From positions 1,612,001 to 1,676,000 of the forward strand of contig NW_024044459.1 in the NCBI RefSeq assembly GCF_014851395.1: a DNA stretch of 64,000 nucleotides. The letters are read 5' to 3'. The position numbers were made by a program, and so were the translations under genes. This document shows positions 46,619 to 57,163 of this stretch, in pieces; position 1 is the stretch's first letter; the number at the start of each line of letters is the position of its first letter. The DNA is from Micropterus salmoides (taxonomy: Eukaryota > Chordata > Actinopteri > Centrarchiformes > Centrarchidae). Below the pieces are notes generated by a model. It saw only the letters and a list, made by a program, of their open reading frames with translations, was not told where the DNA came from and did no database searches.

Positions 46619-47542
46619 GTTTTTTTTTAAGATTTCGCTTTGTAACATTTTATCCACCATTGCTCTTTTACCCGCGCCTGTAGGGCAGGTGATCACTTGG
46701 AGAACCAGTTCTAGATCACCATCTGTCATAATGGTCCAATTGGATTGTACTATGCGAAGCAAAAGTCTTTCAAAACCCGCTAAATTGTCAACATCACCAT
46801 CCTGTAAGATAACTGATACATTATTACGGAGATTTTCACCTCTTAGCTCCAACTGCACCACATCTTGGGGTCTCCTGTGTGACAAGGCTTGTTGTAAAAT
46901 CGCATCTACCTGCTCCAGTGTACCATTGTAAAACTGAGCATAATCCACAACACCCTCTGAATTGGTTGGAGAAGGAAAGCGCAACACCTGACGTATTTCA
47001 TAATTACAGAATCTATGTCGTGATATGACTCTTGCTTGAGGTGCCACAGGGTCATTATTTTGAGACACGCTGCCCCCTTGCTGTTGCAAGGGAGGAGTGT
47101 TGGCTACCTGCTCCATGAGGGGGGAGTTAATGGGGGTCTGATAGGTCGAGGATGTAGAGGGGTTTAAGGCAGGGATTGCATTATTTTCAAGCTCGGAGAG
47201 AGCATTTTGTATTTGAATCAACAGGTCTGGAGACACAGATGAGTTTAAGACAGGAATATGCTCGGGTTCGGGTAAAGAGGGGATGTTGTTTTGGTGAAAG
47301 GGTTCATTCATTTGGTTGATTTCATCTAATAAAGCAGTTGGTATTTCATTTTCTAAGCGTTCCAGATCAACGAGAGCTTGATTTATAGCGTGTAACGGAT
47401 CTAAGAACTGACTGGAGGAGGTCTCGTTTTCAATTACACTATTTTCAGTTATACCATTTTGAAAGTTTGACTCATTCTGATAATGTCGATCTACCTCGTC
47501 TGATAAACTCTGCCTAAGCCCTAACGGTTTGTTTTCATCCAT
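46598..47542 (-). CDS. N-terminal section of the polymerase B gene in a separate frame
   Basis: About 314 codons from the ATG at 47542, which has a strong context (A at -3, G at +4); an ATG two codons upstream is weaker, and the frame otherwise begins at a GTG. Residues 1-180 are low-complexity, rich in Asn, Glu, Pro and Ser. From about 185 a folded part begins (RHRFCNYEIRQVLRFPSP, VVQLELRGENLRNNVSVIL). The frame closes at 46598, 18 bases past a run of nine A that ends in C (46619-46628 on plus). The polymerase frame is one step back (-1). The two were probably one protein, joined by programmed slippage or split by loss of one base. Confidence 0.7.
   Translation of the reverse strand: MDENKPLGLRQSLSDEVDRHYQNESNFQNGITENSVIENETSSSQFLDPLHAINQALVDLERLENEIPTALLDEINQMNEPFHQNNIPSLPEPEHIPVLNSSVSPDLLIQIQNALSELENNAIPALNPSTSSTYQTPINSPLMEQVANTPPLQQQGGSVSQNNDPVAPQARVISRHRFCNYEIRQVLRFPSPTNSEGVVDYAQFYNGTLEQVDAILQQALSHRRPQDVVQLELRGENLRNNVSVILQDGDVDNLAGFERLLLRIVQSNWTIMTDGDLELVLQVITCPTGAGKRAMVDKMLQSEILKKNNAFCTL
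46619..46625 (-). promoter_or_regulatory. Candidate -1 ribosomal slippery heptamer A AAA AAC
   Basis: In the frame that ends at 46598 the codons AAA AAC end at 46619, so the heptamer is in the correct zero-frame phase. A -1 slip enters the polymerase frame directly. I see no obvious strong stem just downstream. It could instead be a plain homopolymer indel. Confidence 0.4.
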
Positions 47543-47704
47543 TATCATAAAATCAAAACACACTTAAACCTTAAAACAGACACTATAAAAAACAGGATAA
47601 ACACGTTTATCTAACTATTGCAAGTGAAAATCAACAATAAAAACAATTACCAAATGAAACAAACAAAAAAAATCATTTAAAACAAATTCAGATAAATCAC
47701 CTTA

Positions 47705-50567
47705 CTAATTATGATCACTGTAGACAGCCAGCATTTCACCCATTAGTCGGAAAGCATTACTCATTAGAACTAGTTGTTCATGGGCAGTCCGACAGCAATT
47801 CTGACAGCCTCTCACGGATCGTCGGGGTCTGTTTGCTGGAGGGACACAAAAACAAAGACACTTTAACCTCTTTTGTGTATTTTAATACAGAAAGTCAGGC
47901 ATCACCCCTACAAATCACTACATTAATACTTTATAGCAAACAAGCAAACTAGTTTTTTAACTAAATACCCTGAATGTCAGACATCAGTACCAAAACACTG
48001 TAGAAGTGCAAAACAAACGAACAAACACCACAGTAATAGCCTACTTTATGAAAAAGAAGCAAAATAGCTTTTAGAGTCAGGTTAACTCATAAGACTACTT
48101 TCTGCATAGAACATTTGACATGCTGTTGTATTTGAGAAAATAGTGTGGAATACTTTTAACTCATTAATTGTATAGCCTAATAATCAGCAACATGGTATCA
48201 CGGGAAACTGTGTATATAGGCTATACTTTTTTTATGACTGCATATTTGCTAGGTTAATGGTTTTAGAGCGTTATAACAATTTACTTACTGCTGCTCCTAC
48301 TACTGCTCCTGCTGCTGCTGCTGGTTGAAATGAGCCTTCTACGGTGTTCCCTTTTCCGAGGTCCGTTGTTCGGTATAGGCTCAGTCTGATTCAGCGGCGT
48401 ACACGGTTCTGCTGGGTCCGGATGAATGATTTCCTCCGCTATCAGTCCCCGCGCTTCTACCGGTGATCCGTTACGTGACCTCCCATCTGCGGCCTGACTG
48501 GAGCGCTCTACATCATCGACGGGTGATTCCGGGGACAAATCCGGCTCAACGTGTTCCGGGGAGCCCGGTGTTATGTACACTTGCGGTACCGAAGCCGAGG
48601 GCTGATCCGATTCCGGAACCGGACCGTTCTCCTCGTAATTGGTAGGGGAGAGACCCTGCATAAAGTACCGTTCACAATCGCTCGCACCATCTGTGGGTGT
48701 AATGAAAGAAAAGAGTACTGTTACCACATCTACGTAAAAGTTTGTAAATAAATAAATAAAACCTACACACTGATTAAAAGTTAAGGTAACCTTACTTACC
48801 GACTTCTCCTGTGAGATCTACAACCTGCGCTGATGGAATGCCATTCTCCCTTGTAGAACCTATTTCCTCGCCTGAGTACAAATCTGTAAAAACAATATAC
48901 AAAATACACATCAGGATAGTACACTTTAAATTTAGAACATTTCTATTTCACTCTAGTACATAGAAGGCCCTCTTACCTTCAAGTTGATATTCGGTTGAAT
49001 GAAGCCCATTGTCGATCAAGTCAAAAACTGTTAATTGAAAACACGCAGGAATGAAAATACAAAGTGTCGATTTTTGCTATTTCTTTAGTTGTGGAGGAAA
49101 GGCTGAATGCGTACCGTGTTCTCTTTGATGGTCATCGCTCTGGTTTCAAGTCACTAGTGTGAAGACCTCTGGATTTCTGGTAGGGTACTTATAGAAGTAA
49201 GAAAACAAAAAAAACACACGAGTGCTGCTCTGCATGTGGGAGATAACTGATGAGGGGTTGGGGCCGTTACTTCTGGTACAACCAGATTATTATTTAGTTC
49301 CAAACTCTTGTCTCCGGCTGATAAAAATAGCTTCCTGTTTCAAAAACGAACTCACGAACTCTGTCTGATAAAACCAGACCGTTTTTTTAACATCCGGAGT
49401 CTGGGTTATAGATAACCAAAGTTAATAACTGGTCTACAAGATTACCTGAGGATGGCAGCTAAACACACAACACGCCTCATTGAGAAAACAGAGGGAGGTG
49501 TTCCAGGACTCCCCAACACGACTCGTTGAGAAAACAGAGGGAGGTGTTCCAGGACTCCCCAACACGACTCGTTGAGAAAACAGAGGGAGGTGCGGGGGGT
49601 GGAGCACATTCCTCAAAGCAACATGGTATCACGGGAAACTGTGTATATAGGCTATGCTTTTTTTATGACTGCATATTTGCTAGGTTAATGGTTTAGAGCG
49701 TTATAACAATTTACTTACTGCTGCTCCTACTACTGCTCCTGCTGCTGCTGCTGGTTGAAATGAGCCTTCTACGGTGTTCCCTTTTCCGAGGTCCGTTGTT
49801 CGGTATAGGCTCAGTCTGATTCAGCGGCGTACACGGTTCTGCTGGGTCCGGATGAATGATTTCCTCCGCTATCAGTCCCCGCGCTTCTACCGGTGATCCG
49901 TTACGTGACCTCCCATCTGCGGCCTGACTGGAGCGCTCTACATCATCGACGGGTGATTCCGGGGACAAATCCGGCTCAACGTGTTCCGGGGAGCCCGGTG
50001 TTATGTACACTTGCGGTACCGAAGCCGAGGGCTGATCCGATTCCGGAACCGGACCGTTCTCCTCGTAATTGGTAGGGGAGAGACCCTGCATAAAGTACCG
50101 TTCACAATCGCTCGCACCATCTGTGGGTGTAATGAAAGAAAAGAGTACTGTTACCACATCTACGTAAAAGTTTGTAAATAAATAAATAAAACCTACACAC
50201 TGATTAAAAGTTAAGGTAACCTTACTTACCGACTTCTCCTGTGAGATCTACAACCTGCGCTGATGGAATGCCATTCTCCCTTGTAGAACCTATTTCCTCG
50301 CCTGAGTACAAATCTGTAAAAACAATATACAAAATACACATCAGGATAGTACACTTTTAAATTTAGAACATTTCTATTTCACTCTAGTACATAGAAGGCC
50401 CTCTTACCTTCAAGTTGATATTCGGTTGAATGAAGCCCATTGTCGATCAAGTCAAAAACTGTTAATTGAAAACACGCAGGAATGAAAATACAAAGTGTCG
50501 ATTTTTGCTATTTCTTTAGTTGTGGAGGAAAGGCTGAATGCGTACCGTGTTCTCTTTGATGGTTCAT
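47705..50567 (-). CDS. Spliced five-exon accessory gene of the Maverick, unknown function
   Basis: Exons on the minus strand: 50567-50546 (ATG), 50458-50408, 50313-50230, 50120-49719 and 47835-47705 (stop TAG). Donors are gtacgc, gtaagag, gtaagtaag and gtaagtaa; acceptors end ttaacag, tttacag, cccacag and cctccag. All introns are phase 1, giving 229 residues. Exon 2 is acidic/aliphatic (FDLIDNGL, YQLED). Exon 3 holds VVDLTGEVD, a SUMO-interaction-like motif. Exon 4 is Pro/Ser/Glu-rich and ends in a serine run. Exon 5 has a cysteine cluster (GCQNCCRTAHE) and an aliphatic helix. A TATA box (TATAAG, 50625-50620) lies 53 bases before the ATG. No family recognised. An early regulatory protein like those of adintoviruses or adenoviruses is possible but unproven. 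Confidence 0.72.
47843..48185. other. Intron between exon 5 and the duplicated exons; no separate gene
   Basis: AT-rich sequence with no long open frame or repeat that I recognise. It lies within the last intron of the spliced gene, whether exon 4 of copy 1 or copy 2 is used. Confidence 0.6.
48289..49135 (-). pseudogene. Duplicate exons 1-4 of the spliced Maverick gene (copy 1)
   Basis: Matches the copy at 49719-50567: exon 1 remnant 49135-49115, exon 2 49027-48977, exon 3 48883-48800, exon 4 48690-48289. Exon 1 lacks one T relative to copy 2, so its ATG is out of phase with exon 2. Exons 2-4, their splice sites and the upstream TATA-like motif (near 49188-49194) are unchanged. Because exons 2-4 are 51, 84 and 402 bases long (all multiples of three, phase 1 at both ends), they could still be spliced in frame behind copy 2. 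Confidence 0.72.
49469..49592. repeat. 46-bp tandem repeat, 2.7 units (copy 1)
   Basis: Units at 49469-49514, 49515-49560 and partial 49561-49592. The unit is AACACGACTCGTTGAGAAAA followed by CAGAGGGAGGTGTTCCAGGA and CTCCCC. It lies about 330 bp upstream of the spliced gene's first exon and could be an enhancer-like array (inference). Confidence 0.85.
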
Positions 50568-50619
50568 CGCTCTGGTTTCAAGTCACTAGTGTGAAGACCT
50601 CTGGATTTCTGGTAGGGTA

Positions 50620-50625
50620 CTTATA
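50620..50625 (-). promoter_or_regulatory. TATA box candidate for the spliced Maverick gene
   Basis: TATAAG on the minus strand, 53 bases before the exon 1 ATG at 50567. A start site about 30 bases downstream would leave a short leader. The same motif is kept in copy 1. Confidence 0.5.
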
Positions 50626-50900
50626 GAAGTAAGAAAACAAAAAAAACACACGAGTGCTGCTCTGCATGTGGGAGATAACTGATGAGGGGTTGGGGCCGTT
50701 ACTTCTGGTACAACCAGATTATTATTTAGTTCCAAACTCTTGTCTCCGGCTGATAAAAATAGCTTCCTGTTTCAAAAACGAACTCACGAACTCTGTCTGA
50801 TAAAACCAGACCGTTTTTTTAACATCCGGAGTCTGGGTTATAGATAACCAAAGTTAATAACTGGTCTACAAGATTACCTGAGGATGGCAGCTAAACACAC

Positions 50901-51024
50901 AACACGCCTCATTGAGAAAACAGAGGGAGGTGTTCCAGGACTCCCCAACACGACTCGTTGAGAAAACAGAGGGAGGTGTTCCAGGACTCCCCAACACGAC
51001 TCGTTGAGAAAACAGAGGGAGGTG
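50901..51024. repeat. 46-bp tandem repeat, 2.7 units (copy 2)
   Basis: Same array in the second duplication unit: 50901-50946, 50947-50992 and partial 50993-51024. Confidence 0.85.
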
Positions 51025-51204
51025 CGGGGGTGGAGCACATTCCTCAATTCACCCCACAGCCTATGCTACACCAGAAAGAGAGAGGACAGAGAAGAGGAGA
51101 CACAGACTCTAGAAGGATTAAAGTTTTAAGACTCACAAGTTTAAGACTAGGCTACAGCTTTGGAGTGATAATGATGGCAAGTTTGTAAGACAAAGCAATA
51201 GCAA

Positions 51205-52094
51205 AGTAATTTGGAACACTCTCTTATTTTGCTGCATGCTGTTGAAGGTAATTTGTAATGCTGTTTAATTTTTACTCACCGTTATACCATTTTACTGCTT
51301 TACTGTCATTATTTCAATTTATTCTTCACTTGTTTACTGATGGTAAGTTTGTCACACAAAGCTTTAGCAAAGATTTTGAAGGTAATTAAAAATGCTGTTT
51401 AATTTTAACTCACTGTTATACTATTTTACTGTAATTATTTCATCTTATTCTTTAGTTCTTAAATGATGGTAAGTTTGTCACACAAAGCTTTAGCAAAGAT
51501 TTTACAAAGTTTAATTTTGGAACTCACTCTTATTTTGCTGCATGCTGTTGAAGGTAATTTTTACTCACCGTTATACCATTTTACTGCTTTGCTGTCATTA
51601 TTTCAATTTATTCTTCACTTGTTTAATAATAAAGACTGACTTGATTCCAAAGAAACCTCCTACTGATCCTTTGCTGGCCCCGGAGATTCCTCCTTTTACT
51701 TATAACTCACTGCTATACTTTTTTAATGATAAATTTATTGTCACAAACACCTCCTAGTTAATTCATTCAAGTTGTATTACTTAATAAAGTCTTTAAATCA
51801 ATGAAAAACACACAATGGAAGGATGAACCCCCTCTTATCAGTTACATACAGACATATTTCCGGTTGGGGCGGGACAGGATGCACCCCCTCTTACCAGTTA
51901 CATACAGACATATTTCCGGCTGGGGTGGGACAGGATGAACCCCCTCTTATCAGTTACATACAGCCATATTTCCGGTTGGGGCGGGACCGGATGCCCCCCC
52001 TCTTATCAGTTACATACAGACATCCGGTGGGGTGGGGGGACCGGAAATAGCTGTCAAAAATGAGTTTGATGGAATGTATTGGATACTTCTCTCT
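51205..52094. repeat. Right terminal inverted repeat of the Maverick (about 890 bp)
   Basis: Inverted copy of the left end. Inward of the boundary (below 51205) the AT-rich subrepeat pattern continues weakly (CAAACTTGCCATCATT read on the minus strand, compare CAAACTTACCATCATTT in the TIR). The right terminus therefore looks like the more original of the two. Confidence 0.95.
51821..52044. repeat. ~56-bp minisatellite in the right TIR, four units
   Basis: Inverted copy of the array at 36747-36970, units starting TCTTATCAGTTACATACAGA followed by CATATTTCCGGTTGGGGC. Unit order and variants match the left TIR. Confidence 0.85.
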
Positions 52095-52100
52095 TTTATA
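52095..52100. repeat. Maverick target-site duplication, right copy (TTTATA)
   Basis: Six bases immediately after the CTCTCT terminus, identical to 36691-36696. Confidence 0.93.
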
Positions 52101-52954
52101 TGGCAAATCTCCACACCCTGGATTTGTGCTGTCAAATCCAAAATACTTCACATACATAGGCCAGTTTCTTTTTTCATGTGTTATAAAAACCTATCACGAA
52201 CTGTTACTCGGATTATTAGTCTAATAAACCTCCAGACAGAAGTAAAAGGTCTAAACTTGTACAATGCCTTTCTTGTCTTTCTGACATCAAAATCACCCCA
52301 TTCATACACATTCATACCTTGATGAGCATAGGGGTTAAGGTGCCATTACCGCCTTCGCAGCCTACCTGCATGTAAGCTCAGTTTTGCAATAAATCACTGA
52401 ACTGCATCAGTCTGCCTGTTTCATCTGCGTTTGGGTCAAATCTATTTTCATATGGTGTTTCTATTTAATATAAGTATTTTGAACATTTAATGTTAAGATG
52501 CGGCTATGAGGTGTATGACTAAACAGTCGTCCCCACATATGTTACATATGATGGCGTGATAATGTCATACATACTTTCAGGGGTAGTCTTGTATTTGGGG
52601 TGAACCAGAAAAGATCTTAAGGTACTGAATGGTTTGTGGTAAGTGCTGACTTACTGGAATGGATTCAAGGTGTCAAAGTGATTGATCAGCAGTCAGTGGT
52701 CAGCCAGAGAAGTCAGAAGCTCCTTGTAGAAACACTCAAATTTTGTGCTATTTAATATTTATATATTTGTTTATTTTAATATTGTTTACTTATTTTATCA
52801 GTGGTACTGATGCCTTCTACGTTTCAAATTTAGGCTTTTATTTTGTATTTAATTGGAACGGAAGTGTGTTGCTTATTCTAATCAGCTTGACAGTGGTGGT
52901 GGTAGCGCCCGTCAGCTTTCTGTGGAGAGGTGGACGCGCAGCAGAGGGCTCATC
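52101..52954. other. Region between the Maverick and the STXBP1 start codon
   Basis: Should carry the STXBP1 5' untranslated region and core promoter. 52,860-52,950 is locally GC-richer. No clear TATA box; nothing else recognised. Confidence 0.45.
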
Positions 52955-55900
52955 ATGGCACCACTTGGACTAAAAGCCATTGTTGGAGAAAGTAAGTACT
53001 GTTTAATTTAGCTGTAATAATATTTTTTACTTTTGTTATTCCAAAATGTTGACACAGCTGGTTTAATTATTATTATTTCAAACAATGTAAAGTATTGGAT
53101 AGGCATGAAGGGCAATCTCAGTTACCAAACATTCAATCTAAGATTCCAGCGCTCGTGACATTATATAACTTTATTTATGGTAATGTAGGACAATGCAGCG
53201 CCCGGTGACAATTGTTTTTACTGTGGGTTTACTGTGGGTTTTTACTGTGGTTTGCGTTCGACGCGCAAAATACGCACAGCCACACCAGAGCAGTGCAGCT
53301 CGCCAAACGGTTAATTCTCCAGATTGCACTGTCAGTGAGATGCATTATTAAAATTTAAAATTCTCCGGTGGTGTCCTGTTAGCCGGACGGAAGTTTATGT
53401 CGTTTATTGAGCCGTTATTGCCGTTTGTCTGAAGTGTAAGAGCACGGAGTCCTGCAAATCCTGCCTCGCTAATCTTTGTCTGTGCGGATTAGGTGCTTTG
53501 ACAGAGGGTGCAGGAGGAAAGATCCGACTCTCAGCGTCGGTAACAGTTAACCGAGTGTTTGTGTCTACTGTCAGATGTATATCGACATCAGTACAGTGTA
53601 GACCAGTATCAAGCATTAGGTAGGCTAGTCATTATTTTAATGCGTTTAACACGCATCGGTGCTGTTTGGTCTCACGCTGACCGTCAAGCTCTCTTTAGAT
53701 TTAAGATGCGCACGCTGAATTTTTTTAAAATTTCACTACAGTGAATAGATCTTTACATTAGGAATGATTTAATCCTACACTTCTCCATTTTAGTATAAGT
53801 TTTAAGGGTCAACAAAGTATAACTAATGGCTTTATTAGGGGTTAATAATGATTCATTATCTATTCTAATACTTTATGGATGACTTATTTTCAGTTATAGG
53901 ACGTTAAAAAGAATATGTTTTGGCTGGTGTTTTCCTTTCTGTTTGGTTATAATACATTTATTAATGTTAATAGTCTGCTGATATTCACTCCTGGAGGGTA
54001 GTTGGGTCAAAGGGATTAAAAATATATAAATATTTTAAATTAATAAATTTAAAAAAGCATTAATAAATTATTTAGTAATAAAAAGTAATATATTCAATGA
54101 ACATACCATAGGGGGCGGCATGGTGGAGCAGTGGTTAGCACTGTCACCTCACAGCAAGAAGGTCAAGGATTCAAACCCACGGTTGCCCTGGCCTTTCTGT
54201 GTGGAGTTTGTTCTCCCCCGTGTCTGCGTGGGTTCTTTCCGGGGTGTTTGTCTATGTGTGGCCCTGCGATGGACTGGCGACCTGTCCAGGGTGTACCCTG
54301 CCTTTCGCCCGATCTCAGCCCCCCACGCCCCTGTACGCAGGATAAGTGGTTGACGATGGATGGATGGATGGATGGATGGATGGATGGAACAAACCATAGC
54401 ACACAACCCCAGCCATCCCCTGAACTCATGCTTCACTTACTCTCATCCAGATGCAGATCAGGCTCGCTTACTGTAGCTTTCTTCACAGTTAAAGCTTTGT
54501 GCCCTCTGCATCTCTGACCTGATCTGCCATCTGCGTTTTACAGTAAAGGAAGTGAGCCAGGTTCACTGCAGAATTATTCATTTTCATGCAGTGGCTATCC
54601 TCCAGCATGCAGAACAGTAGAAATGGCAATAAGCTAACTATATCTGACTACTTCATGACACTTTGATTATAATATACAAAGGTTTGCTAGGAGGTTTCTT
54701 AAATTCATAAGCCTCATTGAAGTATCGTTAAAAGTCATTTTAAAAATAATTCTCTACTGCAGCATTAAGGCTGTGATTGAGTGTATATTCTCAAACTTAT
54801 TAGCAACTTATCAAATTACCACTTACTTACTTTGCCTGGTTGCTAATCAAGCTTTGTTGCAGGTGAGTTGAAAAAGCTGCTGCAAAACATTTCTTATTCA
54901 CAAAGCATTTTAAAAAATTTAAATGCGCTAAACTGAGAGTAATCTGTTTGCAGATGCTTTACTTTTTTAAGCCACATCTGTCATTATGAGTGAATGTTGA
55001 TTCCATAACTTGATAGCTTGAGCTAACAATGTGTGAAGGCTACATTTAATGTCACAGTCCGTCACACCTTCTGTACAGATGCCTTTATGTTAAAGCACCA
55101 ACCTGGTTTCCGACAGAAGCAGGCAACTGTTTTCATGTCCAATATTCGCTCTCCTTATAGTTCAGGTTTGGTCTGCTGAGAAAAATGGTTCTTTAGCTCC
55201 ACTATGTTCACCAGTGTGTTAGTCACTGACTTAATGTGTTTGGTGCTGGACAGGTAGTTTACAGACATTCTATATCATTGATATACAGAATTGGTGACAA
55301 CTCTCAGTGAGTTCATCACTACAACTAACACCTTTTTACATTAAATGCTCAATATTTGTAAAGCGCCTAGTCTTTTTGACCACTCAAAGCGCTTTTACAC
55401 TACATCTGCATTCACCATTCACACACATTCATTCACTGAGCCTAAGTGCTCAAACATTCGGGGTGGCTGTGGCTCGCGAGGTAGAGCGGGTTGCCCGTTA
55501 ATCAGAAGGTTGGTGGTTCAATCCCTGCTACCCCAGGCTGCATGTTGAAGTGTCCTTGGGCAAGATACTGAACCTGAATGGCTCTTCGGCCAGTGTATGA
55601 ATGTTAGTTTCTGTTTGAGCACTTAGGCTCAGTGTGTGACTAGTAAGGCACTTTTACACTGGTGGAACAGCCATCGTTCAGAATCTAGCCCAAAGACACT
55701 TTGACATGCAGCCTGGAGGAGCCGGGGATTGAACCGCAGACCTTCCGATTAACGGCCAATAATTCAGGCTGGGAGTTTGACTTCATTCCCGTTCACACAA
55801 TCCACCAGACAGTTAATGTTGTAGACTAACTCTATTTGTTGATGTTATGGGTACCAAACTAGGTCTATATTTGGCCACTATGTTCATCTGGGAAGAAAGT

Positions 55901-57093
55901 TATCCAGATTACAAAATACAAACCAGGCCATTAAAGTAGCCTATCTGACAATGAGTTTTCAACGTATGCTATGATTATGGGTGCACCCTCACAAACTCCC
56001 TAGAAATACATAATTTTTTACATTTTTAAAAAGAGAAAGAGTTTGTTCAAATGATCTTTATGTTCAAGCCTCAATCAAATCAAATGCTTTAGAAAAACTA
56101 CACACGTTCACAGAACTTGAACATAAGCTACAACAATAAAAGTAAAGAAACGTCAAGCAAACAGCAATAATTCTTTAGCCTATAGCCTTGAGACGCGTCT
56201 GATGTGTGGATTCTCCTGCTTGCTATATATATTAAAAATAGCTTGCTATACTGTCACTGATGCTGGTCATGGCAATTAATTGCATGCTAAAACGGACCTC
56301 AGGCCAGTCCACTAGTGATCAACACTGACTGTGATCATTTTAAGCACACATAAATACATAAATCACTGTTGTCAGTTTAGGACTAAGTGGCTTTGTAAAT
56401 AAGTTAAATTGTGTTGCTGTTTTTTCATACAACATGGACACAGCAGAGCTTTTGGCAGGGTTGGAAATGTTACAGTCAGATGGACAGTATTGTACTCATG
56501 GACAGTACAATGTCCTATTCCACCGTGTCTGCTTTTCCTACAGTATGGTGCTGAGTAGACATAGTATTTGGCAGAGTAGAGGAGCTGCTTCCTTACATAG
56601 TTACAACTAGTTACTGTGATGAAATACATTGTAAACCTGGATTAGACAGATCTATCTGTTGCTGAAGCAGCAGCCTGTTGTTGTTTATCCCGCCTGTGAA
56701 AGCTGCATGTCAGGTGGTGTCCCACTATGTCACAGACACTTCCACTTAATCCTGTTGACTAATTTGATAAACAGGACCATTCACATAATGCTTACATCAT
56801 TTACCATCATTACTAGTTTTCCTCAGACAGCAGACTGACTGGCGAGTCAGGGATTGGAAATATATTATGGAAATGTTTTGTGATAAATCATATGAACTTC
56901 TCCTTAAGACTTTGACAAACAGATCATTATCTCAAATGTAATATTATATAATTCACAACTATTGTCATTAGCCCCACTGTTGATAATGTGCCTATGACAC
57001 CTTTGGAGCAGCTCTTCAAATGAAATGTCACCCTGGCCCTCTGTGGAAACAGGACATTACGTTAACTTATTTTGGAGGATGAGTGCTTGTCTG

Positions 57094-57163
<70 letters not shown>

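Larger units (their letters stand above)
48186..49616. repeat. 1,431-bp tandem duplication, copy 1
   Basis: Begins AGCAACATGGTATCACGGGA and ends CACATTCCTCAA, and is followed directly by copy 2. I saw one substitution and four single-base length differences between the copies. It carries exons 1-4 of the spliced gene, its promoter and a 46-bp repeat array. Confidence 0.95.
49617..51047. repeat. 1,431-bp tandem duplication, copy 2
   Basis: Second unit, same ends as copy 1. The sequence to its right (51048-51204) is unique and leads into the TIR. The sequence left of copy 1 carries exon 5. Confidence 0.95.
36697..52094. mobile_element. Maverick/Polinton (polintovirus-like) element, 15,398 bp
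   Basis: The element begins AGAGAGAAGTATCC and ends with the inverted GGATACTTCTCTCT. It is flanked on both sides by the 6-bp direct repeat TTTATA (36691-36696 and 52095-52100). Six-base target duplications and AG...CT termini are the published hallmarks of Polintons. Inside are integrase, capsid proteins, adenain-like protease, FtsK/HerA-type packaging ATPase and family B polymerase in two converging blocks. Capsid and packaging genes make a virus-like life cycle plausible (Krupovic and colleagues proposed 'polintoviruses'). Near-identical TIRs and the intact target duplication point to a recent insertion. Confidence 0.97.

Noticed and set aside
47583..47592. CTATAAAAAA on the plus strand as a possible promoter
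   Set aside because: It points into the minus-strand spliced gene, with no plus-strand gene after it.
36697..52094. Whole element as an integrated adenovirus
   Set aside because: Integrase, 6-bp TSD, Polinton-type gene order and the absence of hexon/penton-base genes of adenovirus type argue for a Maverick.
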